This document shows, piece by piece, positions 14,343-21,301 of a stretch of DNA of 21,301 nt (positions within the stretch are counted from its first letter, which is position 1; each line of letters opens with the position of its first letter). The notes under the pieces were generated by a model. It did no database searches. It was not told the origin of the DNA and saw nothing but the letters and a program-made list of their open reading frames with translations. This DNA comes from Candidatus Bipolaricaulota bacterium (lineage in GTDB: Bacteria > Bipolaricaulota > Bipolaricaulia > UBA7950 > UBA9294), in assembly GCA_003979035.1 (NCBI GenBank), contig RXOA01000120.1, positions 1-21,301 on the forward strand, given 5' to 3'. Position numbers and translations under genes: made by a program.

Positions 14343-15585
14343 TGCTCATCAACTCCAGGAACTGCTCATTGTCCCTGGTCGCGACCATCTTGTTCCGAAT
14401 GAACTCCAACGCGGCCTGAGAGTCGTTTAGGTCTCCTAGCATCTTACGCAGGATTCGCACTCGATTCAACACCTTCTCGGAGAGAAGGAGCTCCTCTTTT
14501 CTCGTACCGCTGGGCTCGATATCGATTGCCGGGTAGACACGCTTGTTGGAGAGATTACGGTCGAGGATGAGCTCCATGTTTCCGGTGCCCTTAAATTCCT
14601 CGAAGACCACCTGATCGAGCTTGCTTCCCGTGTCGACCAATGCGGTGGCAATGATCGTAAGGCTACCGCCTTCCTCAATGTTTCGCGCCGCTCCGAAGAA
14701 CTCCTTCGGCTTGTAGAGGGCCGTCGGATCCATCCCTCCCGACAAGAGCTTGCCGGAGGGAGCGACCGAGAGGTTGTACGCACGAGCCAGTCTCGTGATG
14801 GAATCCATCAGGATTACAACGTCCTTGCCCATCTCGACCAATCGCTTGGCTCGGTCGGTGACCAATTCTGAGATCCGGGTGTGGTGGCGTGGCTCCTGAT
14901 CAAAGGTGGCGGCGACCACTTCGCCGTTGATGATGGATCGCTGAAAGTCCGTGACTTCTTCAGGTCGCTCGTCGACAAGAAGAACGAACAGTTTGATATC
15001 GGGATGGTTGGCGTTGATGCCGTTGGCGATCTGTTTCAGAAGGGTCGTCTTCCCGGCCTTGGGGGGGGAGACGATGAGCCCGCGTTGTCCTTTGCCGATT
15101 GGCGAGAACATGTCGATGATTCGCGACGAGATCTCGTCCGGGTCATGTTCCAGCTTGAGAAACTCGTTGGGGTGAAGCGGAGTCAGCTCGCGGAACTCCG
15201 GTCGCCTCCTGGAATGATCAGGGGAATCGCCGTTGACCTCCTCCACTTTGAGCAGGGCGAAGTATCGTTCGTCGTTTTTCGGCGCCCGGATCAATCCGGT
15301 GAGGATGTCTCCGTCCCGCAGTCCGAACCGTCGGATCTGGGATGGCGACACATAGACATCGTTTCGTCCGGGGAGGCAATTGCTGTCGCGAAGAAAGCCG
15401 TAGCCGTCCGGGAGGAGTTCCAGAACGCCCAGTTCAGTGCGCAATTCCCCGGTTCGTGCCAGATGGGCCATGATCCCGCGGACAAGGTCCTGTTTGGGAA
15501 GCTGTTTTGCATTCTTGATTTTCTTTTCTTGAGCGAGTTCGAGCAGTTGCTCGATGTTCATTTTCTGAAGCAGAGTGAGTTCCAT
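14335..15585 (-). CDS. rho: Transcription termination factor Rho
   Basis: A 416-residue hexameric RNA helicase/translocase that ends transcription at Rho-dependent sites. The N-terminal Rho-N helices (about 5-40) are followed by a cold-shock-like RNA-binding domain with GYGFLRD (61-67) and a RecA-type ATPase core: P-loop SPPKAGKT (173-180), LLVDERPEEVTD (202-213, catalytic Glu), VVILMDSITRLARA (256-269) and the Q/R-loop region with LSGGMDP. It has no large N-terminal insertion, so it is the compact form. The ATG at 15585 has AGGGGGAA a few nt upstream, and the preceding antiporter gene stops 8 bp before. Presence of Rho matters for this window because few intrinsic terminators are visible. 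Confidence 0.97.
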   Translation of the reverse strand: MELTLLQKMNIEQLLELAQEKKIKNAKQLPKQDLVRGIMAHLARTGELRTELGVLELLPDGYGFLRDSNCLPGRNDVYVSPSQIRRFGLRDGDILTGLIRAPKNDERYFALLKVEEVNGDSPDHSRRRPEFRELTPLHPNEFLKLEHDPDEISSRIIDMFSPIGKGQRGLIVSPPKAGKTTLLKQIANGINANHPDIKLFVLLVDERPEEVTDFQRSIINGEVVAATFDQEPRHHTRISELVTDRAKRLVEMGKDVVILMDSITRLARAYNLSVAPSGKLLSGGMDPTALYKPKEFFGAARNIEEGGSLTIIATALVDTGSKLDQVVFEEFKGTGNMELILDRNLSNKRVYPAIDIEPSGTRKEELLLSEKVLNRVRILRKMLGDLNDSQAALEFIRNKMVATRDNEQFLELMSSD

Positions 15586-15593
15586 GATTCCCC

Positions 15594-16601
15594 CTAGAGC
15601 GATATCCCGCGCAGCAGGATGAGCGCAAGTCCCATTGCGTAAGTCGTGAGAAGAACGAGCGACTCCACGCCGATTCCGAGTACCCGACGTTTCGGGCGTA
15701 CCGCGATGGCGACCACGGCGATTCCGGTCAGGAGAAGACCGAAAAGCGCCACGAGCAACTGATCTGCAGCACCATCCCCGAGTCCTGTTAAGATCGACCC
15801 TCCTCTGAACGCAACATCGGCGAAGAAGATCGTGAGGATGTTGAACATGTTGGAGCCGAACAGGTTGCCAAGGATCATGTCGAATGCGCCGATGCGCAGC
15901 GCGCCGAACGACGTTGCCAGCTCCGGGAGTGATGTGACAACCGCAACGAGCACCGAACCCATCACGGACGCGGAAATGCCCGTCATTTCAGACAATTCCT
16001 TCGCGGATGAGATCAGAAAGACACCGGCGGCAATGATGACTGAACTGCAGACAGCGAAACCGATGATCGCCGCACGCAGGGACATGGACGAATCGGATGC
16101 GCTGTCACGATGGTCCTGTTGATCGGCATCCCGCTCGACACGGTACAGCAAGTAGACGCCGGCGACATAGGTGATCAGGATCAGGAAGGAGAACGGGCTT
16201 ACGCTGCCCCATGTGCCCGGCCAATCAAGGACGATTCCCAGCATCGCGATCGCCGTGAGCAAGATCGCCAGTCCACCGCTGGCGACATGATGAGGGCGAA
16301 CGCGTGACAGCACGGTGTCGCGCCGCAACAGGAAGATGTCGAGAACGGCGATGATCACGATGTTGAACAGATTGCTGCCAAATGCATTGCCGACTGCGAT
16401 GTTGGGTGTCCCAAGCCAGGCGCCGGTTACCGTCGTCGTCAACTCGGGAATCGACGTTACTGTGGCCAGAAGGAGAAGCCCAATCCATCCTTGGCCGATC
16501 CCGGTCTTCTTCCCGATGGTATCACCGTAGTTGGCGAGGCGCGTCCCGGCAAGGACGATCGCTGCGGAACAACCAAGGAAGATAACCCATTGAATGAGCA
16601 T
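15594..16601 (-). CDS. Calcium/sodium antiporter, YrbG (CaCA) family
   Basis: A 335-residue inner-membrane protein with about ten hydrophobic segments, of the cation/Ca2+ exchanger superfamily. It exchanges Ca2+ (or another cation) for Na+ or H+. Both inverted alpha repeats are plain: TSIPELTTTVTGAWLGTPNI followed by VGNAFGSNLFNI in the first half, and TSLPELATSFGALRIGAFDM followed by LGNLFGSNMFNI in the second. The acidic residue in each PEL/GN-GSN pair is the expected cation-binding site. A hydrophilic loop rich in Asp, His and Ser (about 155-172) separates the halves. The ATG at 16601 has AGGA 8 nt upstream. The gene comes 47 nt after rpiB and just before rho. Ion specificity is not readable from sequence. 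Confidence 0.93.
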   Translation of the reverse strand: MLIQWVIFLGCSAAIVLAGTRLANYGDTIGKKTGIGQGWIGLLLLATVTSIPELTTTVTGAWLGTPNIAVGNAFGSNLFNIVIIAVLDIFLLRRDTVLSRVRPHHVASGGLAILLTAIAMLGIVLDWPGTWGSVSPFSFLILITYVAGVYLLYRVERDADQQDHRDSASDSSMSLRAAIIGFAVCSSVIIAAGVFLISSAKELSEMTGISASVMGSVLVAVVTSLPELATSFGALRIGAFDMILGNLFGSNMFNILTIFFADVAFRGGSILTGLGDGAADQLLVALFGLLLTGIAVVAIAVRPKRRVLGIGVESLVLLTTYAMGLALILLRGISL

Positions 16602-16648
16602 GCTTGTTTCCTAGTTTGAGTCAGACGGTTGCGAAGAACGCAAAGCAA

Positions 16649-17071
16649 TCAGCCGATCTTCTCCACGCGACGCGTGTGACGGCCTCCGGAAAAAGGCGTC
16701 GCGAGCCACACCTCGACAATCCGCTCTGCCATCTCGATGCCCAGCATACGGGCTCCGAGGCACAGGACGTTGGCATCGTTGTGCAAGCGGCTCAGTTCGG
16801 CGGAGAACGGTTCGTCACATCGAGCCGCACGAATCCCAGGGTGCTTGTCGGCCGCCATGGCCATACCGATGCCTGTCCCGCAAATCAGGATTCCGCGATC
16901 CGCCTGTCCCGCCGCGATCCTCTCGGCCACAAGATGCGCTTGATCGGGGTAGTCCACGGAATCCGTAGCATGAACGCCCAGGTCGGTCACGTCATGAGGA
17001 GCAAGGACGCTCGTCAGGAGCCGCTTCTTGAGCTCGACGCCTGTGTGATCGTTACCGATGGCGATTCGCAT
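16649..17071 (-). CDS. rpiB: Ribose-5-phosphate isomerase B (RpiB/LacAB family)
   Basis: A 140-residue sugar-phosphate isomerase that interconverts ribose 5-phosphate and ribulose 5-phosphate in the non-oxidative pentose phosphate pathway. Seen: the N-terminal IGNDHTG (5-11, with Asp8 and His9), CGTGIGMAMAADKHPGIRAA (64-83) with the likely catalytic Cys64, and RLHNDANVLCLGAR (95-108) typical of RpiB. Length is normal. A basic His132-Arg135 pair near the C terminus may help bind phosphate. The ATG at 17071 follows the glycosyltransferase stop after 1 nt, with AAGGTG inside that gene as Shine-Dalgarno site, so the two are coupled. A LacA/LacB or allose-phosphate role is less likely, because no other galactose or allose genes are nearby. 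Confidence 0.94.
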   Translation of the reverse strand: MRIAIGNDHTGVELKKRLLTSVLAPHDVTDLGVHATDSVDYPDQAHLVAERIAAGQADRGILICGTGIGMAMAADKHPGIRAARCDEPFSAELSRLHNDANVLCLGARMLGIEMAERIVEVWLATPFSGGRHTRRVEKIG

Positions 17072-17072
17072 G

Positions 17073-17726
17073 TTACACCTTCTTGACGAGCCATTTGATC
17101 ATGTCGCCGTACATACGGAAGCGATCGCGCAATCCTTGGCTGAAACCGCGCTTCTCCTCCTTGAGCACATGCGTGACTCCATCCAGCTTCACTTTGTCTT
17201 TCAGCCAGCCTTCCTTGACCGCCATTCGTGAGAGAGCGATCTCAATCCCGAAGCTCATTTCCTCGACCGGGGAGCGATCCTCCACTCGAGTTTTCGCTTG
17301 CTGCCAGATCTCACGCCGGAGCATTCGCTGTCCCGAAGCAAACGGATTGATCGTTTGGGCGATGTCCGTTGTCGCTCGACCGCCGGAAAAGACGCCGACG
17401 ACCATGTCCAAATTCTGGTCACGATACGCCTTGATCATGCTGTCGACATGTTCCGTGCGAAGTCCGACCAAATCGGCGTCCAAGAACAAGATGTCGTCAT
17501 GCTGCGCCAGTGCCACCCCCTCATCGAGTGCCGCCGCCTTCCCACGGTTCTGAGGGAGACAGAGAACCGCCACATTGAACTGACGGGCGATATCTGCGGT
17601 CCCGTCCTCCGAACCATCATCGACGACGATGACTTCGCTGACAAGTTCCGAACCAAGAACTGGCTTCAGCACGGCTCCGATACGGCTTGCTTCATTGTAT
17701 GCAGGTATGACGACGGAAACTTTCAT
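17073..17726 (-). CDS. Small family 2 glycosyltransferase
   Basis: A 217-residue GT-A fold glycosyltransferase of family 2. The start MKVSVVIPAYNE at 17726 begins with the canonical first strand; an in-frame ATG at 17762 adds 12 residues, but has no Shine-Dalgarno site and sits only about 12 nt from the predicted transcription start. Nucleotide-sugar motifs: VVDDGSEDGT (34-43), RGKAAALDEG (61-70) and the metal-binding DAD (83-85) in FLDADLVGLR. There is no membrane segment; the C-terminal stretch DRFRMYGDMIKWLVKKV is basic and amphipathic, suggesting peripheral membrane contact. Donor and acceptor are unknown: a glycolipid, a glucosylglycerate-type solute and an exopolysaccharide precursor are all possible. 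It heads a unit with rpiB, separated by 1 nt. Confidence 0.88.
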   Translation of the reverse strand: MKVSVVIPAYNEASRIGAVLKPVLGSELVSEVIVVDDGSEDGTADIARQFNVAVLCLPQNRGKAAALDEGVALAQHDDILFLDADLVGLRTEHVDSMIKAYRDQNLDMVVGVFSGGRATTDIAQTINPFASGQRMLRREIWQQAKTRVEDRSPVEEMSFGIEIALSRMAVKEGWLKDKVKLDGVTHVLKEEKRGFSQGLRDRFRMYGDMIKWLVKKV

Positions 17727-17780
17727 GTCTTGTTGGACTCGGATGATACGGGCGTGAAGCATGACAACAATTGTCCATGT

Positions 17781-17809
17781 ATTCTAGCCGCGGCGAGTGA
17801 GTCTGTCAA
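17781..17809 (-). promoter_or_regulatory. Consensus-like sigma-70 promoter heading the glycosyltransferase-to-hflX run
   Basis: On the - strand, TTGACA (17804-17809) is a perfect -35 box. TAGAAT (17781-17786) is a near-perfect -10 box, with exactly 17 bp between. The predicted start near 17774 gives a leader of about 48 nt before the chosen ATG at 17726. The -35 box contains the TGA stop of dinG. It is the best promoter match in the window and would give the glycosyltransferase-rpiB-antiporter-rho-M23-murA-hflX series its own start. Confidence 0.7.
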
Positions 17810-20289
17810 TTGATGGGGGGGGGGAAGCGTTCCGCCATCCGATTCGCCAACTCGGCCGGCGTATTCACGCTCGCCATCGAAACCGGGAGTGACTCCCTGA
17901 ACGCGCCGCCATACCCGCGCTGTGAGATCCGCGTATCGGTGATGATCACCAGGCCTGCGTCATCTTCGGTACGTATCAAGCGGCCGATCCCCTGGCGGAA
18001 CCGGAGAACGGCAAGGGGTAGAGATAGGTCAAGAAACGGATCCCGGCCCTGCAGCACCGCTCGTTCGGCCTGAGCGGCGAACACAGGTTCCGAGGGGACG
18101 GAGAATGGTAGGCGTGTGATGACAAGCACCTCAAGCTGGCGGCCGGGAAGATCGATCCCCTCCCAGAAGCTGCCAGTGGCAAGAAGGATGGCATGGGGAT
18201 GCCTTCGGAATCGCTGCGTGATTCCCTGCTTGGATCCGTGTGTCCCTTGCGCAAGAACCGGAAGTGACTTTGGCAGACGCATTCGGACGTCGTTCAGCAT
18301 CTTGTTGGAAGTGAACAGCACCAGCGTGTTCCGAGGAGCCGCCTTGTGCAACGCCACAAGAAGGTCGCTGATCGCTTGTGTGTAGTCGGGACCCGATCCG
18401 ACGGATGGAACGAATCGTGTCTCGAGCACCGTCATTCGATCGCCGTAGTCGAACGAAGGGGGAAGGATCTTCTCGGTCACGGGATGGGGGGGGGGTGCGT
18501 CGAGGCCGAGACGCTGCCGAATGTAGCTGAACTGTTGAGAAGGCGCGAGTGTCGCCGAGGTGAGAACCAGGCTGTCGAGTTTCGGATAGAGGGTCTTCTC
18601 AAGGATCGGTCCGACTTCGATCGGCGAGGCATAGAGCGCCAAACGTCCAAGTGATCGCTCGTACCAATGGACTTCATCACGGCTTCGCGGCGCGACGAGA
18701 AGATGGAGCAGGACGGCGGCCGCTTCCTCGGCTGCTCCGGACAGCAGTTCTCCTTCGCGGACGGACTCCGCGTTGTCCAGGGGCTCGGTTGCCGCAATCA
18801 GCAGGCGCGATAGCAGACGCAGCTGCTCGGCCAGGCCTTGCGCGGGCTGTGCAACGGCGTCCAAGGGAGGCGTCCGATCCGGCGTTTGCTGCGGGATTGC
18901 CTGCTCCAGCTCGGCAAAGAGAGCCCGGTTTCCTTGCTCGATTGCCTTGCATTGTCCGCGCAGCGAAGAGACATCCGACGTGCTCAACGTGGCCGCGATC
19001 CGCGAGATCCATCCGGTTCGCTTGCGACCGACGCGGGTTTCGAGATCCCTTAGCAGCCGGTCGATCACAGCGCGGGTCAGGCTGTGGGTAAACGCGTCAC
19101 GCGTCGCCGCTTCCAGGGAATGGGCTTCGTCGACAATGAGGACCTCGTATGGCCCAAGAAGGCGGCCGGCTGCAGCAAGGTCGGACATCACGAGCGAGTG
19201 GTTGGCGACGACGAGTCGTGCCGCTCGAGCAGCACGGCGAGCGCGGAACGAGAAGCAGTCTTCATAGTGGGGACAGGCCGACGCCGGGCAGTGAAGGGGA
19301 TCATCGCGAAGCTTGTTCCACAGTTCGCGGTGTCCATCCAACGATTGGAAGAGCGCATTCTCCTCGATGTCCCCGGTCTGCGTCGCGGCAAGCCACGATA
19401 CCAGTGCAGCGACGGCGAGGTCGTCGGGATGAACCGCGTGCTGTGTCTGATCGCCGTGACGATCGCTGCCGTAGGCCAGCGGGAGTTCCTGCTGGAATTG
19501 ATTCCAGCGACGAATGCAAATGTAGTTGTCGCGGCCCTTCACAAGGGCGCAACGCAGCCGGGGCGCAAGCGACGAGGCCAGCTGCGGAAGGTCTTTCTCG
19601 TAGAGCTGATCCTGAAGGTGTCTCGTACGTGTGGACACGATCGCTCGTACGGACGGATGCTCCGCCAGGTACAGCAAGACCGGGACAAGGTATGCGAATG
19701 TCTTGCCGGTCCCCGCACCCGCTTCGATGAGAAGCGTTCCCCCATCTCTCAATACGGTGGCGACATTGCCGGCCATTTCGACCTGTGCCGGGCGTTGCTC
19801 GTACGAGGGGATGCGGCTCATCATCAACCCTCCCGGCAGGAATACGCGCTCGGCGCTGTCGAATCGATGCGTCGGCGGGGAAGCATCGACTGGTTGTGGG
19901 CTGGCGCTTGGCGGCCGTTGATCGTCTGCAGGGAGATCGACCAGTGAATGGACGGCGCACTGCTCCAGCAGATCTCCCGTCGGGCCTCCGATCAGGCGGG
20001 CCAACGATCGGCAGATGGCCGGCTCGCGGGTCAGCGCAAACCGAAGAAGCCGCTGAACCACGGTACACAAGGAACCTGGTGAACCGTCGCCGCAGGAAGT
20101 GCCGAGGGCGTCCGCCAAGGTAGCAAGCCGATGGTCGGACAGTGTGGGGAGAAGCGCTTGGGCGAACAGGCGGAGGTCGACGACTGCTGTCCGATCGGGG
20201 ATCTCTCCCTCGATGTAGGTTAAGCGGGGCAGCGGATCAACGGGTTCAACGGACGACGCGGGAACAGGACTCCCCTCACAACAAGTCAT
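17806..20289 (-). CDS. dinG: DinG-family ATP-dependent DNA helicase with degenerate N-terminal domain
   Basis: An 827-residue XPD/DinG-like superfamily 2 helicase, a 5'-3' DNA helicase in known members. Seen: YEQRPAQ (163-169), Walker A EAGAGTGKT (189-197), KGRDNYIC with Cys258, then Cys334, Cys339 and Cys345 as probable [4Fe-4S] ligands, and DEAH (387-390). The second RecA domain has FWEGIDLPG and RFRQGIGRLIR. The ATG at 20289 is preferred because GGAGGAG lies 6 nt before it; an ATG at 20352, 6 nt after the CBS stop with a weaker AGGA, would add 21 residues. Residues 33-64 (DLRLFAQALLPTLSDHRLATLADALG) look like the end of the DnaQ-like exonuclease domain found in many DinG proteins, but the exonuclease core and the HRA-DA region are missing. 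Two C10 tracts lie in the coding strand. Confidence 0.92.
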   Translation of the reverse strand: MTCCEGSPVPASSVEPVDPLPRLTYIEGEIPDRTAVVDLRLFAQALLPTLSDHRLATLADALGTSCGDGSPGSLCTVVQRLLRFALTREPAICRSLARLIGGPTGDLLEQCAVHSLVDLPADDQRPPSASPQPVDASPPTHRFDSAERVFLPGGLMMSRIPSYEQRPAQVEMAGNVATVLRDGGTLLIEAGAGTGKTFAYLVPVLLYLAEHPSVRAIVSTRTRHLQDQLYEKDLPQLASSLAPRLRCALVKGRDNYICIRRWNQFQQELPLAYGSDRHGDQTQHAVHPDDLAVAALVSWLAATQTGDIEENALFQSLDGHRELWNKLRDDPLHCPASACPHYEDCFSFRARRAARAARLVVANHSLVMSDLAAAGRLLGPYEVLIVDEAHSLEAATRDAFTHSLTRAVIDRLLRDLETRVGRKRTGWISRIAATLSTSDVSSLRGQCKAIEQGNRALFAELEQAIPQQTPDRTPPLDAVAQPAQGLAEQLRLLSRLLIAATEPLDNAESVREGELLSGAAEEAAAVLLHLLVAPRSRDEVHWYERSLGRLALYASPIEVGPILEKTLYPKLDSLVLTSATLAPSQQFSYIRQRLGLDAPPPHPVTEKILPPSFDYGDRMTVLETRFVPSVGSGPDYTQAISDLLVALHKAAPRNTLVLFTSNKMLNDVRMRLPKSLPVLAQGTHGSKQGITQRFRRHPHAILLATGSFWEGIDLPGRQLEVLVITRLPFSVPSEPVFAAQAERAVLQGRDPFLDLSLPLAVLRFRQGIGRLIRTEDDAGLVIITDTRISQRGYGGAFRESLPVSMASVNTPAELANRMAERFPPPIN

Positions 20290-20358
20290 GTTCCGCTCCT
20301 CCGCGACGAGAACGAACGCGGTGAGTCCGAGGCTAGACCATGGAATCGCCATGGGATC

Positions 20359-20793
20359 CTAGGCGTAAGGCTTGAGAAGGTCGATTCGTTTCACCCGTCC
20401 GACGAGCTGGCCTTCCCCATCGACGACAGGGATGTTGCTGATGTCCTTTCGAATGATCAAGTCGGCTGCTTGGAGCACATCGTCGTCGGCGAGGACGTGC
20501 AAGACGGATCTCTGCATGTGCTTCTCGGCCGGATCGTCGATGATGGCCCCAAGACGCTTGGCCATCTGGTTGAGATCGGGAATGAACGAAGCGCTGTGCA
20601 GCATGTCAAAATAGCCAGGAAGAGCGGCGCGAATGAGATCCTTCTCGGAGATGATCCCGATCAGTTGGTTCGCGTCATTCACCACGGGGATATTCGGCAT
20701 GCGCGCGTTGTCGAGAATGAAGATCAACTCGCGGATGGTCACATCCGACTCAACGGATGTGAGGTCCCTGGTCATGATTTCATGAACTTTCAT
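20359..20793 (-). CDS. CBS-domain pair protein
   Basis: A 144-residue protein made only of two CBS motifs (about 6-56 and 92-142) joined by an unusually long helical insert (about 57-91). CBS pairs bind adenine nucleotides (AMP, ATP, S-adenosylmethionine) and act as energy or ligand sensors. The first motif shows MTRDLTSVESDVTIRELIFI and GIISEKDLIRAAL; the second shows IPVVDGEGQLVGRVKRIDLL. The ATG at 20793 is chosen because GGAGGGG lies 7 nt upstream and the kinase stop is 4 nt before; a start at 20817 would overlap the kinase gene. It lies between a PfkB kinase and dinG. The partner it controls is unknown; the adjacent sugar kinase is a plausible one by position only. Confidence 0.9.
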   Translation of the reverse strand: MKVHEIMTRDLTSVESDVTIRELIFILDNARMPNIPVVNDANQLIGIISEKDLIRAALPGYFDMLHSASFIPDLNQMAKRLGAIIDDPAEKHMQRSVLHVLADDDVLQAADLIIRKDISNIPVVDGEGQLVGRVKRIDLLKPYA

Positions 20794-20797
20794 GGGC

Positions 20798-21301
20798 TTA
20801 CCCCTCCAATCGCTCAAGAGAGATCAGATTCATCTCGCTCTCGATCTTCCCGATATCGCGGCAGATCTTTTCTTCGCTTTCGGCGCTGAGGATTCCTGTG
20901 GCCATCCCGAAACGCAGGGCATCTTCAACGGCGGCGCCGCGGTCCAGCTGGTAGATGATTCCTCCAAGAAGGGCATCATCGGCTCCCACGAGATTCTTCA
21001 ACTGCGTGGTCTTGATGCGGGCCTGGATTTCCCAAACGGCGTCCTTTGTGATGACGATATCGCCGGTTACCGCGTGGGTCATGACGATCATTTCGACGCC
21101 ACACGAGACGATCTTCTTGCCGGCGGCGATGATCTCGTCGACCGTGACAACGGGCTCGCCTTCCAGGGAGACGCTTTCCCGCAAATCCGGCTTGACCAGG
21201 TATGGACAAGCGACAAGCGATTCCGCAAGAGCTCGCCCACCCGCGCTGACCACGACCCGCGCACCGTGTTGGTTGGCGATGGATGTGAGTTGACGGTACA
21301 C
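20798..21301 (-). CDS. PfkB-family carbohydrate kinase, C-terminal part (5' end outside window)
   Basis: About 167 C-terminal residues of a ribokinase/PfkB-fold sugar kinase, with the start beyond the right edge; a GTG at the very edge is an internal Val codon. Seen: VVVSAGGRALAESLVACPYLVKPDLRE, a typical VKPN-type stretch of 1-phosphofructokinase/tagatose-6-phosphate kinase relatives, GVEMIVMTHAVTGDIVIT, and the ATP-site motif VGADDALLGG. The usual GAGD is here GADD, keeping the catalytic Asp but replacing the second Gly. It could phosphorylate fructose 1- or 6-phosphate or a related sugar phosphate; the substrate-binding N-terminal half is not visible, so I leave it unnamed. The stop lies 4 nt before the CBS gene, so it probably leads the pfkB-CBS-dinG operon. 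Confidence 0.88.
   Translation of the reverse strand: MYRQLTSIANQHGARVVVSAGGRALAESLVACPYLVKPDLRESVSLEGEPVVTVDEIIAAGKKIVSCGVEMIVMTHAVTGDIVITKDAVWEIQARIKTTQLKNLVGADDALLGGIIYQLDRGAAVEDALRFGMATGILSAESEEKICRDIGKIESEMNLISLERLEG

Noticed and set aside
15061..15068. Run of eight G in rho as a phase-variable tract
   Set aside because: It encodes the invariant Pro-Pro of the Rho P-loop (SPPKAGKT), so codon choice in GC-rich DNA explains it and the gene is essential in many bacteria.
16629..16643. 5-bp hairpin (TTGCG/CGCAA) between rpiB and the antiporter as a terminator
   Set aside because: Stem too short, no U-tract, and the downstream genes look co-transcribed.

Overview
The window is 21.3 kb of GC-rich, densely packed bacterial chromosome. 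It carries 18 protein genes (two cut by the window edges). I saw no RNA gene, insertion sequence, phage gene or CRISPR array, although RNA genes were only looked for by eye. The gene set (Rho, MurA, RicT, HflX, DNA polymerase III delta prime, Maf, PanB) is bacterial. An aldehyde:ferredoxin oxidoreductase with its pterin-cofactor helper points to an anaerobic or microaerophilic lifestyle. I cannot place the organism by phylum with confidence; an uncultured deep-branching lineage of the Bipolaricaulota/Acetothermia kind is only a guess.

Region 1 (1-3557, + strand): the 3' end of an unrecognised gene, then maf, panB (pantothenate/CoA pathway) and a 424-residue protein I cannot assign. Region 2 (3558-3747): the 3' ends of two convergent operons are separated by about 190 bp rich in inverted repeats. 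Region 3 (3748-9086): an acyl-CoA synthetase and an M20 peptidase (- strand) diverge from an aldehyde:ferredoxin oxidoreductase and MobB (+ strand). The 120-bp spacer between them holds candidate promoters in both directions. Together they look like an aldehyde/acid activation and amide-hydrolysis module.

Region 4 (9083-10851, + strand): holB and ricT follow mobB with 4-nt stop/start overlaps, so AOR-mobB-holB-ricT can be read as one transcription unit. It collides tail to tail with hflX, and the two genes share 41 bp. Region 5 (10811-17762, - strand): a glycosyltransferase, rpiB, a Ca2+/cation antiporter, rho, a LysM/M23 peptidoglycan hydrolase, murA and hflX. Genes overlap or are separated by a few bases apart from one 47-nt gap. 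The run is headed by a very good sigma-70-type promoter whose -35 box contains the stop codon of the gene before it. Region 6 (17806-21301, - strand): a PfkB-family sugar kinase (5' end outside the window), a CBS-pair protein and a DinG-family helicase with what looks like a decayed exonuclease domain.

Most of the window is housekeeping. The items most worth a second look are the unassigned 424-residue protein after panB, the structured element at 3558-3737, the divergent AOR/acyl-CoA synthetase module, and dinG with its degenerate N-terminal domain and two 10-base C tracts. No clearly new defence or mobile system is visible.
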